Below the pieces are notes generated by a model. It was given only the letters and a program-made list of their open reading frames with translations. It was not told the origin of the DNA and did not search any database. The position numbers and the translations under genes are program-made. 64,000 bases of DNA from Nitrososphaera sp. (GTDB lineage Archaea; Thermoproteota; Nitrososphaeria; Nitrososphaerales; Nitrososphaeraceae), in the NCBI GenBank assembly GCA_039938515.1, contig JBDUUL010000010.1:186001-250000 (forward strand). The letters are read 5' to 3'. Shown here in pieces: positions 1 through 9,621 of the stretch. Positions within the stretch are counted from its first letter, which is position 1. The number at the start of each line of letters is the position of its first letter.

Positions 1-94
1 TGAACCACCTGCCCTGGATGAGCCATTCCTTTATTCTTTTGGGTTTGTTGGATTACCATAGAAATTATTAGATTGATTCAAAGCATATCCTGCA

Positions 95-421
95 ATGGAT
101 TCGCAACCGATAGATCTGCTGCCGCCAGAAAAAATAGCGTTTATTGCCTACAACATCGGGGTATACGAATCTGTTCAAAAATTTGGAAATCTCATAACAT
201 CTGGCAGGCTTAGCGGTATCACCGAGCCGGACAAAGTGGTAGAAATGCTGCTCGACACTGTCGCTTTTTACGATTCAGACATGATTTCTCAGCTCATAAA
301 CTCGATGATTAGGTCCCAGAGTCAGCCGCCGGACCCGCCTACAATAAGCAGGGTGTCTGCAAGCGAGGTAACAACGGTCATCAAGCAGCTGATAGCTGCC
401 GGAGTCCCGCTCCGAGGTTAG
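95..421 (+). CDS. Small helical hypothetical protein
   Basis: A 108-residue soluble protein that I do not recognise. It has an ATG start, no signal peptide or membrane segment, and reads as mostly alpha-helical with an acidic N-terminal half. A proline-rich stretch near residues 77-83 separates it from a last helix. It is the first gene of the window, on the same strand as the secreted protein at 702, but 280 nt of non-coding sequence lies between them, so an operon is unlikely. Codon use and GC at third positions match the surrounding genes, which is the main reason to treat it as real. Confidence 0.6.
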   Translation: MDSQPIDLLPPEKIAFIAYNIGVYESVQKFGNLITSGRLSGITEPDKVVEMLLDTVAFYDSDMISQLINSMIRSQSQPPDPPTISRVSASEVTTVIKQLIAAGVPLRG

Positions 422-513
422 CTGGGCTTGTTGACTGTGAGCGGAGGGATTATCGCTGAAAGCGGGCTGGTCAGATAACTGCGGATGAAACAGGGTCTAA
501 TAAGTCGAATAAA

Positions 514-573
514 AAGGGGAAGTAAACAGACGTACAGGTGCAGACTGGCGGTGGCGCGCGTAGCCTTCCCCTT
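514..573. other. Inverted repeat in intergenic region, possible structured RNA
   Basis: AAGGGGAAG at 514-522 pairs perfectly with CTTCCCCTT at 565-573 around a GC-rich 42-nt loop. It lies in the 280-nt gap between two plus-strand genes. It could be a short structured RNA or a 3' end structure; the sequence alone does not decide. Confidence 0.3.
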
Positions 574-681
574 CGGTCTCTAACAAGCGTATTTGTGTAC
601 AGGATTGTTTTAAAGACGATGAAGTGGAGTTTTAGACGTTTTTTCTAGAGCTCTATGACAATATTCTATAGAATCCACGTC

Positions 682-689
682 TATAAGAT
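682..689 (+). promoter_or_regulatory. TATA-box candidate for the secreted protein at 702
   Basis: TATAAGAT lies 13 nt before the GTG at 702 and 34 nt before the in-frame GTG at 723. Archaeal transcription starts about 25 nt after the box, which favours 723 as the translated start. A second TATA-like stretch near 665-671 would fit 702 instead. Confidence 0.4.
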
Positions 690-701
690 AATCTTATTAC
701 C

Positions 702-1451
702 GTGCATTCTCTCAGGCTGAGTGTGAAGATTCAACAAAAAGCAAGCATTGCAGTCCTCGGCCTGTTGGCCCTTGGAGTTGTAGCGCTGGCAGCCAATACT
801 GGTTTCGCATCAAAAGCATACGCACAGCCGGTAACCGGCGCCCCACCGGGCATGCAGCAGGTAAGCGGCAAATACACCGACTCCTCAGTGGGACTTGAAA
901 TCACTCTGCCCGATGGGTGGAGCGGCATCCAGCTTCCTGCAACCTCGGGCGTTTCGATGGCAATGGCGGCACCGGGCGGATTCAGTTCAATGGATCAGTC
1001 AAACGGGACCGGCATGTACATTTCCGTAACTGACAAAAAGCCAATCAACGCGACCTTCCAGAACCCCGCGAGCATGCGCTCCAGTAGCTCGAGTGGCACA
1101 CAGCAGTCTGACTGCAGCCAAGCCTCCTACAGCAAGACAACGGTAAACGGCATGAATGCCGCTGTAATCACTGTCCAGTGCACGGGAACTTCGCCGTTCA
1201 AGGGCAAGGGATACATCTTTCAGACCGACGCCAAGAACATAATGGTGCTCTTTGGCTCAGCTTCAGCTCCAAACTTTGACAAATACGTAAGCCAGTTTGA
1301 CAGCTCTGTAAACACATTGAAGATAGCAAACACCGTCGACGTGAGCGTGCCAGTACCAGAGTTTCCAATTTCTGCAGTGTTTGGAATAGCCGCGGTCGTA
1401 GGAGTCATCGCGGTGATGGGAAGGTTCAAGGGCTTTAGAGGGACTTCCTAA
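702..1451 (+). CDS. Secreted protein with C-terminal PEF-type sorting tail
   Basis: A 249-residue exported protein. The N-terminus carries a signal peptide ending near an A-Y-A-Q site, followed by a PsbP-like opening strand (GKYTD..VGLEITLPDGW) and a beta-rich body with two cysteines (about residues 145 and 166). The C-terminus has the tripartite sorting layout: VPEFP, a hydrophobic helix, then basic residues. It is clearly paralogous to the product of 30470-31180; both share TLPDGW, TVNGM, the spaced Cys pair and FDKYVSQFD. In archaea PEF-type tails are substrates of archaeosortases, so the protein is probably processed and anchored outside the cell. Its function is unknown. The annotated start is GTG 702; GTG 723 is an equally good signal-peptide start. 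Confidence 0.8.
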   Translation: MHSLRLSVKIQQKASIAVLGLLALGVVALAANTGFASKAYAQPVTGAPPGMQQVSGKYTDSSVGLEITLPDGWSGIQLPATSGVSMAMAAPGGFSSMDQSNGTGMYISVTDKKPINATFQNPASMRSSSSSGTQQSDCSQASYSKTTVNGMNAAVITVQCTGTSPFKGKGYIFQTDAKNIMVLFGSASAPNFDKYVSQFDSSVNTLKIANTVDVSVPVPEFPISAVFGIAAVVGVIAVMGRFKGFRGTS

Positions 1452-1484
1452 ACCCACTATGCCGGGGCGGCCAGCCGCTCTACC

Positions 1485-1491
1485 TTTTTTT
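1485..1491 (+). terminator. T-run terminator candidate
   Basis: Seven consecutive T residues lie 34 nt after the stop of the secreted protein and before the convergent NHL gene. T-rich tracts downstream of stops are the usual archaeal termination signal. Confidence 0.35.
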
Positions 1492-1647
1492 ACTTCTGAA
1501 AGGCCACGCGTCTTGCTCGTCTGGACAGTGAAGCTTGATTGCCTGCTCGCTGCAAAGACCTGTTGTTCCTGCTTTTCAAAATGCCTGCCGACTGATGAGT
1601 GACGATTTGCGGAGAATCAATTCGGCTGATCAGCTGCTATCGGACTA

Positions 1648-4600
1648 TCAGGCATCGGGAGCATCGCCTCCCCTTTTGGCCCTCTTTAACAGCGCCTGCC
1701 CCTTGGCGGCAACAAGGCCCACGGCCGCTATGACACCCCCAACCGCTGCAATAATAATCGTTTCAGATGAAACCGGCGGCGTACTGGTTGCGGCGTTGGC
1801 AGCTGTCGAGTCCGCGAGCAGTCTGATATACGTGGTATTCTCGCTTCGCTGGTCGCCGTCAAAGACCGTGAACCTGAACTTGAGGGTGCTGTCGCCAGCC
1901 AGCCCCCTTGGCACGACAAACGCAGCCTTTGGCGAGGTGGCATTTAGCAGCGTGACTTTGGGCCCGTCAATCTGCTCCCAGAGATAGGTCAGCGGACCTG
2001 CTGAGTTTGCCACGGCTGAACCGTTGAGCAGAATGACGTTTGGCGCAAGCGCATCGGAAATCTCCAAGCCAGGGCCGGCGGTAGCTATGGGCGCATAGTA
2101 GAGCGGCTTTCCGATACCTCCAGTTGCAGGCCCGCCGTTGGACTCGACGGCAGAGTAGCCTTGCAGGCTGTCTGAAGGAGAGTAGAGCAAGTTGCCTCCA
2201 AAGTGGGCGTGGACGCCGGCGAGCTCACTGGTATTCTGCACTCTCGCAGAGAGCGAATAGTGCCCGTCTCGTCCAGCCGTCACAGGACCGGCCTGGAGCC
2301 CGTAAAAGTAAATCTGCCCTCCGGGGACGGGGACCCCGCTCCTCGTTGCAAGGGTCCCAAAGATATTTACCGTATTATCGCTCGCGGTTGTAAAGTTCAT
2401 CGAAAGAGTGGTTGCCTGACTCTGCACAATGATTGGAAACGGCTTGCTTGTCGAGAGAATGTTTCCCGAGCCATCGTACAGGGCGGCTGTAACGTTCGAA
2501 ATATGGTCTGCACTGGTAACCGTCTCGTACCTGTGCTGATCGGACGTCCACCTTCCAGCGGAATCAACTGCAAGCTGGGCGGATTGCGTGCTCCCGTCAC
2601 CCCAGTCGACAGAGACTGTAAATCCAGAAGCCGCGGCGGCTACATGCCCCGATACAGTTATGGAATCTTGGCCCCAGACGGGCGATGGTGTGCTTGCCCT
2701 GTCTATCGATATGCCGTCCAACACCATGACCCTCTGAACAGCGGTAGATGCTGCTCCGCTAGAGTCTGTCGCGGTCCAGGTCACGATGGTTAATCCAAGT
2801 GGAAAGTTGGCCGGCGCGTTGTTGGTCACGACAGGCGGGCTCCCAACGTAGCTGACTATGGGCGAGCCAAGGTCGACCTTGCTGGGCAATTCGCCTTGCG
2901 CTTCTATTGTCACATCAGGGGGAGCCTGAATTGTAAAGTCTGCTACCTTTGGCGGGCTGGGAAGTGCGCTCCCTCCGCCCCCTCCTCCGCCCCCACCACC
3001 TCCGCCGCCTGAACTCACAGGCGGAACGGTTATTGCAAATGTGGTAAAAGACAGTGATCTGGTTGCAGCCTGATACTGCGCGGTGCTGGCAAAGTTTGCA
3101 GCAGCCGTAAAGGTGCCTGCTCCCCCCGGCGCGATCGCAGTTACGCTGAATTTGCCCGAGCTGTCGGTATGGCCGGTTGCAGCAGCTCCGCCGGTCAGGC
3201 TTATGGAAATAGCCTGTCCTGCCACTCCCGCGCCTGCTGCATCGGTGTCTAAAAGTTGGCCGGATATAGACAAGGAACTCCCCGCTTGGACCGCGGGCAG
3301 AGAATTAAGCGAAATTGAAGTGGCGTGTTTTGCAACAGTAAGTACCACCATCGAACTCGTGGCCTTCACGGCGCCTGAATGTCCGACCACTTCAGCCGTT
3401 ACAGAGACGGAGCCTGCAGCTGCGGAACTGTACACATGCGAAGAATTCCAGCGCCCGCTGGCAGCGGAGATCGGAATTCCCGAGGAATTCGTCCTGTCGC
3501 CCCACAAGACCGTAACAGTGTCGTCAGAGCTTCCGGACGCCGCAATGCCAGATATGCTAACGGCATCAATCCCCCACCTGACCGTCGGCGGGCTTGCAGA
3601 AGTGATGGCAATTGTCGCGCTGGGTGAAAACGATTGTACGCGCTCGTTGTTGTAGTCGAGAACGTACGCATTGCCGGCAGCATCAAACGAGATCCCGCGG
3701 GGATTTGAAAACATGCCGTCCAGACTGCCGAATATCAATGAACCAAAACTTGAGACAAACGCGCCAGTAGTCCCGTTGAACTTGTCAATCCTGTTGTTGC
3801 CATAGTCAGCAACGTAGATGGAGCCAAACTTGTCTGCGGCTAAACCAGTCGGGCCAAGCAGCTGACCATTCGACATCCCTTTGGAGCCAAACTGCCTGAC
3901 AAGCGCGCCTGATGCATTGAACTCAAATACGCTGTTTGTAGCGTTGTCTGATACAAACAAGTTGCCGATGCGGTCGATGGCGACGCCAGAGGGCGATTCA
4001 AGCAAGCCGGTTTCAAATACCGAAAGGGGGTTAAGGCTTGAGTCAAACTCGGCAACATAGTGGAATACCTGATCACCTACGAATACATTGCCATTGCCGT
4101 CAACAGCCAGTGAGCTCGCATCTCCGATGCTGGTGTGAGTGGAGGCAAGCTGTGAGCCATTGAAATCGAACTTGAAAAGCATGTTGTCATCTCGGACGGC
4201 ATAAACGAAGCTGTTAGCCGAGTCCGCCGCAATGGCCTTTGGACCGCTAAAGCTCCACTCGCCGGCAAAGGTGCCGTTCGTAAAGAATTTCTGAATTCGA
4301 TTGTTTCCCGTGTCTGCAACATAGACGATATTTCTTGCCGAATCGACAGCGATACCTTGTGCGGAGACAAGTTGGCCGTTGCCGCTGCCAAACGAGCCCC
4401 ATGCGGACTTGAATGCAAAGCCGTTTTGAAATATTTTGCCCTCTGCGTATGCTGTGGAGTTGGCGAAAACGCTGGGGGCGAACACCTGTATCCTGTGGTT
4501 GTTAAGGTCGGCCACGTATGCACTGCCTGTGCCGTCAAAAGAAATTCCCTGCGGGTTTGAGAACATCCCGTTGCGGTCGCCGTAGATGTACGACCCAAAC

Positions 4601-7089
4601 TTGGAAACAAACGCGCCAGTAGTCCCGTTGAACTTGTCAATCCTGTTGTTGCCATAGTCAGCAACGTAGACAGAGCCAAAGGGGTCAACTGCAACCTGTC
4701 CGGGAAGGTAAAGCTGGCCGTCAGAATGACCCAGAGAGCCGAACTGCCTTACAAAACCGCCGGTGTTATTGAACTCGATTACCGAACCCCTTCCTTGGTC
4801 TGAAACGAATACATTTCCGCGGCCGTCAATCGCTATTCCAGCTGGCGACGAAAAGTACGACGAGTTGCCGATGTTCCCTAGCGCACGGAGGTCGCTTCCA
4901 AACTTGGCTAGATAGTGATTGGTAGGGTTGGCAACATAAATGTCGCCGGCATTATCGACGGCAACACCGTTTGCGGTTCCGATATTCGTATGCGTGTTTC
5001 CGTGCTGGTTGCCAAGGCTGTCGAACTTGAAAAGATAGCTGTCGTTTCTTATCGCGTAAAGCACGTTTCTTATCGGGTCAAAGGCGATGCCCCTTGGACC
5101 TGCAAAGGGCCAGCTCGTGACGAAGGTTCCGTTGGTGTAGAACTTTTGTATAGCGCCACTGCCGCTATCTGTTACGTAAACAAAGCCGCGCGCCGCGTCG
5201 ACAGCAACATGGTAGGGCTCGCTGAAGGATCCGTTTGAAGTACCATACGAACCCCATTTATTTACAAACTTGAATTGCCCCGGAAAAGTCTGGCCCAGAT
5301 CATTGGCCGTCACGTTAGCGGGCGTCTGGGGTGCGAACACCTGTACGCGGTGGTTGTTAAAGTCTGTGACGTAGGCGTTTGCAGCTGCGTCAAATGCAAT
5401 ATCCGCGGGGCTTGAGAACATGCCGTCAAGGCTGCCGAAGCTGTGGGAGCCAAAACTGGTTGAATACGTCCCTGTAGTGGAATTGAAGCCCTCTATCCTG
5501 TTGTTGCCATTGTCTGCCACATAGGCAAATCCAAACGGATCGACACCAATGCCCGTTGGACCCAGCAGCCTGCCGTTTGCGGTGCCAGTCCCGCCGAACC
5601 GGCTGATTTCAGCGCCGGTGGAGTTGAAGCGAACTATGCTGTTTGCGCCCGTGTCGACCACGAGGACGATGCCATGCCGGTCGATGGCAACAGCTGTAGG
5701 GGATGACAGGGAGCCACTTCCAAGCGTGCCGATGGGAATCAGGTTGGTATCAAATTTTGCAACACGGCGCGCGGTCGGATCAGCAACATAGACGTTGCCA
5801 GCATTGTCTATCGCCAGGCCGTCTGCGGTTGTAATGTTGGCGTGAGTCGTTCCGATAATTGTGCCATTGCCATAAAACTTGACGAGCGTGTCATCGCCCC
5901 TGATTGCAAAGACCGTGTCTCTTGCCGGATCGACAGCAATCCCCTTTGCGCCTGCAAGGGCCCATCTTGCAATGAAAGTGCCGTTGGTGTAAAAGCTATC
6001 GACAAATCCGCCAACGCTGTCGGTAACGTACGCCAACCCGTGAGCCTGGTCGACAGCGACGTGGTATGGCCCGAGGAACTGACCGTCACCGACTCCAAAC
6101 GAGCCCCAGGCTCTGCTGAATTTCATGTCGCCGGCGTAAATTTGCGACTTGAGGTATGAGCTCACGTCAATGGGGGGCGACGGGGAATAAACCTGGATCC
6201 TGCCATTGCCAGAGTCAAGGACAAAGGCATTTCCAGAACCGTCGACGGCAATCCCGAGCGGCTGGTTGAATTGTCCTGTAGAGTTTCCTAGCCCCGAGCC
6301 GAAGCTTGCAGCCGCGCTCCCGTTTTCAAAGAATACCTCGACCCTGTTGTTGCCGGAATCTGCAACAAGGACTGCTCCGGTCAGGTCGACTGCAATGCCT
6401 CCCGGAGCACTGAGCTGGCCAACGCCGCTGCCATTACCCGCAAAGTGATTGACCGATTGATACGTGCTGTTGAACTCAAATATGCTCCCTGTTGCTTGGT
6501 CTGCCACAAACAAGTTGCCGGTGCCGTCAAATGCCATTCCTGTCGGGCTTGCGGGCGACTCGAATGAACCCAGCAGGTTCAGATTGGAGTCAAACCTTGC
6601 AATATGGTGGCTAACAGGATCTGCAACTAACACATCGCCCGAGTAGCCAACAGCAACTCCGCTTGCCATCGTGATGTTGGCGTGTGTAGATGCAAGCTGG
6701 GTGCCGTTGGAATCAAACTTGATTAGTGTATCGTCGTTCCGGACAACGTAAACGACGTTTCTTAACGCGTCAACAGCAATGCCTTTTGGTCCGGTAATAT
6801 TCCACTCTCCTGCAAACGTCCCGTTTGTGATGAATTTTTCGACGCGGTTATTGCCTGTATCAGATACGTATGTGATGTTTCTTGTCTGGTCAAAGGCAAG
6901 GGCCTGCGTGCTGCCAAGCTGGCCCGTAGCATTGCCCCGCGATCCCATGGTGAAACTGTAATTGTAGGCCGAAGCTGCATGGACAGGTGTTACTGGAATA
7001 ATTGGAACAAATGCCGCCGCTGCAAGCGCGAACGCAAGAACCCATCTCAGGCACCTGGAACTTACTTTGCGAGTGTCTCTGGTTCCCAT
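1648..7089 (-). CDS. Giant cell-surface NHL-repeat protein with Ig/HYR/PKD-like modules and C-terminal anchor
   Basis: An 1813-residue exported protein. A signal peptide (residues 1-39) precedes four consecutive blocks of NHL repeats (about 40-300, 320-585, 605-870, 890-1155). Each block opens with a WGSFG-like motif and closes with a VQVFAP-like motif, and each is long enough for one six-bladed propeller. Repeats of the type G(I/V)AVD...VYVADxGNNRI recur throughout. Next come Ig/PKD-like segments, a run of about 14 glycines (residues 1360-1373), a HYR-like domain (about 1383-1455), more Ig-like sequence, a PKD/K319-like module with YLWEQIDGP, and a transmembrane helix (about 1782-1803) with a basic cytoplasmic tail. 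Many N-x-S/T sequons suggest glycosylation. NHL propellers bind proteins, glycans or RNA; an adhesin or surface-scaffold role is inference. Confidence 0.9.
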   Translation of the reverse strand: MGTRDTRKVSSRCLRWVLAFALAAAAFVPIIPVTPVHAASAYNYSFTMGSRGNATGQLGSTQALAFDQTRNITYVSDTGNNRVEKFITNGTFAGEWNITGPKGIAVDALRNVVYVVRNDDTLIKFDSNGTQLASTHANITMASGVAVGYSGDVLVADPVSHHIARFDSNLNLLGSFESPASPTGMAFDGTGNLFVADQATGSIFEFNSTYQSVNHFAGNGSGVGQLSAPGGIAVDLTGAVLVADSGNNRVEVFFENGSAAASFGSGLGNSTGQFNQPLGIAVDGSGNAFVLDSGNGRIQVYSPSPPIDVSSYLKSQIYAGDMKFSRAWGSFGVGDGQFLGPYHVAVDQAHGLAYVTDSVGGFVDSFYTNGTFIARWALAGAKGIAVDPARDTVFAIRGDDTLVKFYGNGTIIGTTHANITTADGLAIDNAGNVYVADPTARRVAKFDTNLIPIGTLGSGSLSSPTAVAIDRHGIVLVVDTGANSIVRFNSTGAEISRFGGTGTANGRLLGPTGIGVDPFGFAYVADNGNNRIEGFNSTTGTYSTSFGSHSFGSLDGMFSSPADIAFDAAANAYVTDFNNHRVQVFAPQTPANVTANDLGQTFPGQFKFVNKWGSYGTSNGSFSEPYHVAVDAARGFVYVTDSGSGAIQKFYTNGTFVTSWPFAGPRGIAFDPIRNVLYAIRNDSYLFKFDSLGNQHGNTHTNIGTANGVAVDNAGDIYVANPTNHYLAKFGSDLRALGNIGNSSYFSSPAGIAIDGRGNVFVSDQGRGSVIEFNNTGGFVRQFGSLGHSDGQLYLPGQVAVDPFGSVYVADYGNNRIDKFNGTTGAFVSKFGSYIYGDRNGMFSNPQGISFDGTGSAYVADLNNHRIQVFAPSVFANSTAYAEGKIFQNGFAFKSAWGSFGSGNGQLVSAQGIAVDSARNIVYVADTGNNRIQKFFTNGTFAGEWSFSGPKAIAADSANSFVYAVRDDNMLFKFDFNGSQLASTHTSIGDASSLAVDGNGNVFVGDQVFHYVAEFDSSLNPLSVFETGLLESPSGVAIDRIGNLFVSDNATNSVFEFNASGALVRQFGSKGMSNGQLLGPTGLAADKFGSIYVADYGNNRIDKFNGTTGAFVSSFGSLIFGSLDGMFSNPRGISFDAAGNAYVLDYNNERVQSFSPSATIAITSASPPTVRWGIDAVSISGIAASGSSDDTVTVLWGDRTNSSGIPISAASGRWNSSHVYSSAAAGSVSVTAEVVGHSGAVKATSSMVVLTVAKHATSISLNSLPAVQAGSSLSISGQLLDTDAAGAGVAGQAISISLTGGAAATGHTDSSGKFSVTAIAPGGAGTFTAAANFASTAQYQAATRSLSFTTFAITVPPVSSGGGGGGGGGGGGGSALPSPPKVADFTIQAPPDVTIEAQGELPSKVDLGSPIVSYVGSPPVVTNNAPANFPLGLTIVTWTATDSSGAASTAVQRVMVLDGISIDRASTPSPVWGQDSITVSGHVAAAASGFTVSVDWGDGSTQSAQLAVDSAGRWTSDQHRYETVTSADHISNVTAALYDGSGNILSTSKPFPIIVQSQATTLSMNFTTASDNTVNIFGTLATRSGVPVPGGQIYFYGLQAGPVTAGRDGHYSLSARVQNTSELAGVHAHFGGNLLYSPSDSLQGYSAVESNGGPATGGIGKPLYYAPIATAGPGLEISDALAPNVILLNGSAVANSAGPLTYLWEQIDGPKVTLLNATSPKAAFVVPRGLAGDSTLKFRFTVFDGDQRSENTTYIRLLADSTAANAATSTPPVSSETIIIAAVGGVIAAVGLVAAKGQALLKRAKRGGDAPDA
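3755..3818 (-). repeat. 64-bp perfect repeat in NHL gene, copy 1
   Basis: This stretch is identical to 4607-4670. The offset is 852 bp, exactly 284 codons, so it marks the same place in neighbouring propeller units four and three. Confidence 0.85.
4607..4670 (-). repeat. 64-bp perfect repeat in NHL gene, copy 2
   Basis: Identical over 64 bp to 3755-3818. Flanking sequence is similar but diverged, consistent with recent unit duplication or gene conversion inside the gene. Confidence 0.85.
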
Positions 7090-7884
7090 TCTATTCTCCG
7101 CTTACCCTGTGATTGCGACCTATGGCCAAAGGCAACTTTAGTGACCTAAGATTTTTCCGGTACAAGTATTTATCCATTACAGCATTCAATGCAGGAAGAT
7201 AGACGCAATTCTGCCGCCGAATAGCAAATCGTGCTTGCGAAAACCTGCCAAATCTTTCCTATAGGCCCTCCAGCGCCCGGATGTCCGTCCCTACAAGCCG
7301 CATTGTAGATGTTTTCTCTGTGGTTAAAACTGCGTTACTCGTCGTGTCAATTGCCACAATCAAACCGAGGCCTTGGGATGCTCTGCTTGCTATCATGCAC
7401 GCCGGGCAGTCCGAACATCATCACACCCGATCCAGGCAATCGCGCCTCCAAAGGCGATTCGCATGCTGCATGTCAACTAGAAAAATACGATTTTCCAGAT
7501 TAGTTCAGCCCATCCGGGGCGGTTGTGTGTAATGCATTATTACTACAGGCAAGTCTTGTGTGAAGATTGTTTTGCGCTAAAAACCCAGTAGCCGCGGCGA
7601 CAGTTCAATTCTGGAAAAACTAGCCGCTTTTCAGCCATTTTATGGTCATACTCGATATCAATCGCATCTCACTGTGTGTGTTTACCATAGAAACGTTCAG
7701 ACATTGACTCGGAGGGGGAGTTTGGTCGCTCCCCTTTCGGTTCTTCAACTTTCATCAAAAAGTCAAAAGCGCCAGTAAATCTTGCAAGTCTTGGGTATGC
7801 GTCGCACTGCAACAGTCTGTCAAATGCTCGCACCCCTGCTAAATTCTCTCTAGACCCTAGCTGTTCTTGCGGAAACCGAAGGCC
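7090..7884. other. Gene-poor intergenic region
   Basis: About 795 nt between two minus-strand genes. The open frames near 7281-7532 are rich in Arg, His and Ser and show no domain, start signal or codon bias. The only clear structure is the hairpin at 7715-7734. The first 100 nt should hold the promoter of the NHL gene. Confidence 0.5.
7715..7734. other. GC-rich hairpin
   Basis: GGGGAG at 7715-7720 pairs with CTCCCC at 7729-7734 around an 8-nt loop. It sits alone in a gene-poor region and could be part of a small RNA or a terminator. Confidence 0.35.
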
Positions 7885-8367
7885 CTAGCCTGTACTGCGC
7901 TCGTGCAGCCTGGTCGCCTGTGCCATGACATTAATACAAACGAAAAATAGCCCCCAGGCAGTCGCGGAACCTATCATCGAAGCCTGGTACGCTTCAAAGT
8001 TGAGTCCAAGCAGCTCAAACTGTATGAAGAACCTGACAATGGCGTAGACTGCCTCGGAGACAGAAAATGATGCAAAGAGCTTTTTCAGGTCACTCTTTAC
8101 CTGCCTGATGTCTCGCTTTCCAGTCTCGCTGTCGATATACTTTTTCCGGTTGTCAAGGTAAAACAAAATCCCAAAGAGGGGAAGATAAGCCGCGTATTCT
8201 GTCCCTAGCGCGGCAAAGGATATCTCGATGTCATTTTTGCCGACCTGGTTGTACGAGAGCTGGGAGACAGAAGCGCTTGCTATAAAACCTGCGATTCCAG
8301 AGATGATGAGATTTTTGTTGAAAAGAATAGCAGCGCGGTACCTGCTGCAAAAGCTGGCGCCGCTCAA
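7885..8367 (-). CDS. Polytopic membrane protein, unknown function
   Basis: A 160-residue membrane protein with about four hydrophobic segments (near residues 20-40, 55-75, 100-118 and 130-150) and a basic, charged loop at 75-92 rich in Lys/Arg/Asp. Start is TTG at 8367. I do not recognise a family. It lies 81 nt downstream of tyrS on the same strand and could be cotranscribed, though nothing links the functions. Confidence 0.65.
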   Translation of the reverse strand: MSGASFCSRYRAAILFNKNLIISGIAGFIASASVSQLSYNQVGKNDIEISFAALGTEYAAYLPLFGILFYLDNRKKYIDSETGKRDIRQVKSDLKKLFASFSVSEAVYAIVRFFIQFELLGLNFEAYQASMIGSATAWGLFFVCINVMAQATRLHERSTG

Positions 8368-8448
8368 TCTTCACTCTGTCAAAATAACGGTATTAAAAAG
8401 CATACAAGGCGGCAAAATTAGTCCCTTCATCGCTGGCAACAGAATCTG

Positions 8449-9504
8449 CTAACTGCCTGACGGAAGTTTTGGCTCGCGGCCCCTGAAGTGCTTTTGCACC
8501 GGCTCGATGACTTTATTGACATAAGTGGCTGTTGCGCTTTTCAGGTCCATCGGATGAATCTTCTTCTCCCTAAACTCGACCTCGACTTCCCTGTAGCTCC
8601 CGTAGGTCACGCTGCCGCCGTACTTTGCCGGCCTATCAATCGTAAAGTCGTTGAATTGGTGAAAGATGACGTAGCGGACAAGTTCCAGAATCGGATTTCC
8701 CTCCGCCACGCCGATAGGGCAGAATGCCTTGCCTATCTTTTCCCTGATGGTCTTTTCGTCGTCGTGAATTAGTATTCCGCTCGCCGGCTTGCTCTTGCTC
8801 ATTTTGCTTGATATCCTTGCATCCTGCTCGGCATCCTCATCAAGCCCGAGTTTTGCCGGCTCGGAAAGCCCTGGAAGAAGGTGATGGTGGATGCATACCG
8901 GCGGCTTCCAGCCCATCTTTGGGAATACTTCCCTTACAAGCATGTGGATCTTGCGCTGGTCCATCCCCGCGTGGACAATGTCAAGCCCGAGCGCCTTGAT
9001 GTCAACGGATTGCATTGGTGGGTACAGCAGCTGGCCGAGGTCAACCGCGCTGGTCTCCGACCTGCCCATTATAGTAAGTGACCGCATCGTCCTTGCAAGC
9101 GTCATGTGCTTTGAAAACCGGACAAAGTCTTCCCAGTAGTTTGGCGTCTCCTTGTAAAGGTCTGAGCCCATGACGATGTTGACGCCTGGGCAAAAGAAAC
9201 GGAACGCCTCAGAGTAGTACTTTGCAAATTCCTTGATTGTCTGCCAGTCGCCCCCAAGCTTGTCGTTGATGTATGTGTGCCAGTCCGCGAGAAAGACCGT
9301 GGCATGCACGCCTGCCTTGATACAGTCGTTAATCTTAAAACCGGTCAGCACCAGGCTTCCGAGGTGCAGGATACCGGAAATCTCTAGGCCGATGTAGTGG
9401 CGGGGGTGCTCCTTTGTTTCTAACAGAACCCTAAGCTCGTCATTCGTGATGACTTCTTCTGTAGGGTCGCGGGTGATAAGTCGCATCCTCTCCTCTACGT
9501 CCAT
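8449..9504 (-). CDS. tyrS: Tyrosyl-tRNA synthetase, archaeal type
   Basis: A class I aminoacyl-tRNA synthetase of 351 residues that charges tRNA-Tyr with tyrosine at the expense of ATP. The HIGH-class signature appears as HLGS (about residues 47-50) and the second signature as KMSKS (about 234-238). The short length and absence of an S4-like C-terminal domain match archaeal/eukaryotic TyrRS, not bacterial TyrRS. The stretch AGMDQRKIHML is typical of the TyrRS/TrpRS subgroup. ATG start. The gene is divergent from the secreted protein at 9622. TrpRS is the only close alternative; size and the archaeal TyrRS core favour TyrRS. Confidence 0.93.
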   Translation of the reverse strand: MDVEERMRLITRDPTEEVITNDELRVLLETKEHPRHYIGLEISGILHLGSLVLTGFKINDCIKAGVHATVFLADWHTYINDKLGGDWQTIKEFAKYYSEAFRFFCPGVNIVMGSDLYKETPNYWEDFVRFSKHMTLARTMRSLTIMGRSETSAVDLGQLLYPPMQSVDIKALGLDIVHAGMDQRKIHMLVREVFPKMGWKPPVCIHHHLLPGLSEPAKLGLDEDAEQDARISSKMSKSKPASGILIHDDEKTIREKIGKAFCPIGVAEGNPILELVRYVIFHQFNDFTIDRPAKYGGSVTYGSYREVEVEFREKKIHPMDLKSATATYVNKVIEPVQKHFRGREPKLPSGS

Positions 9505-9621
9505 CGCTCTCAGAAAACTGCCCTCTGTGGCGGTATAAATAATATTGTCAGTTCAACTAGCAGTTTCTAAAACACTCTTCTGAGTTCCTTAAATCGGATT
9601 TGGACCAGTACTTCAACCAGA

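Noticed and set aside
1535-6646. Many plus-strand frames opposite the NHL gene
   Set aside because: Shadow frames created by the repetitive, GC-biased codons of the real minus-strand gene.
7281-7532. Plus-strand 83-codon frame
   Set aside because: No domain, odd composition (Arg/Ser/His), no promoter or ribosome-binding signal at the right distance.
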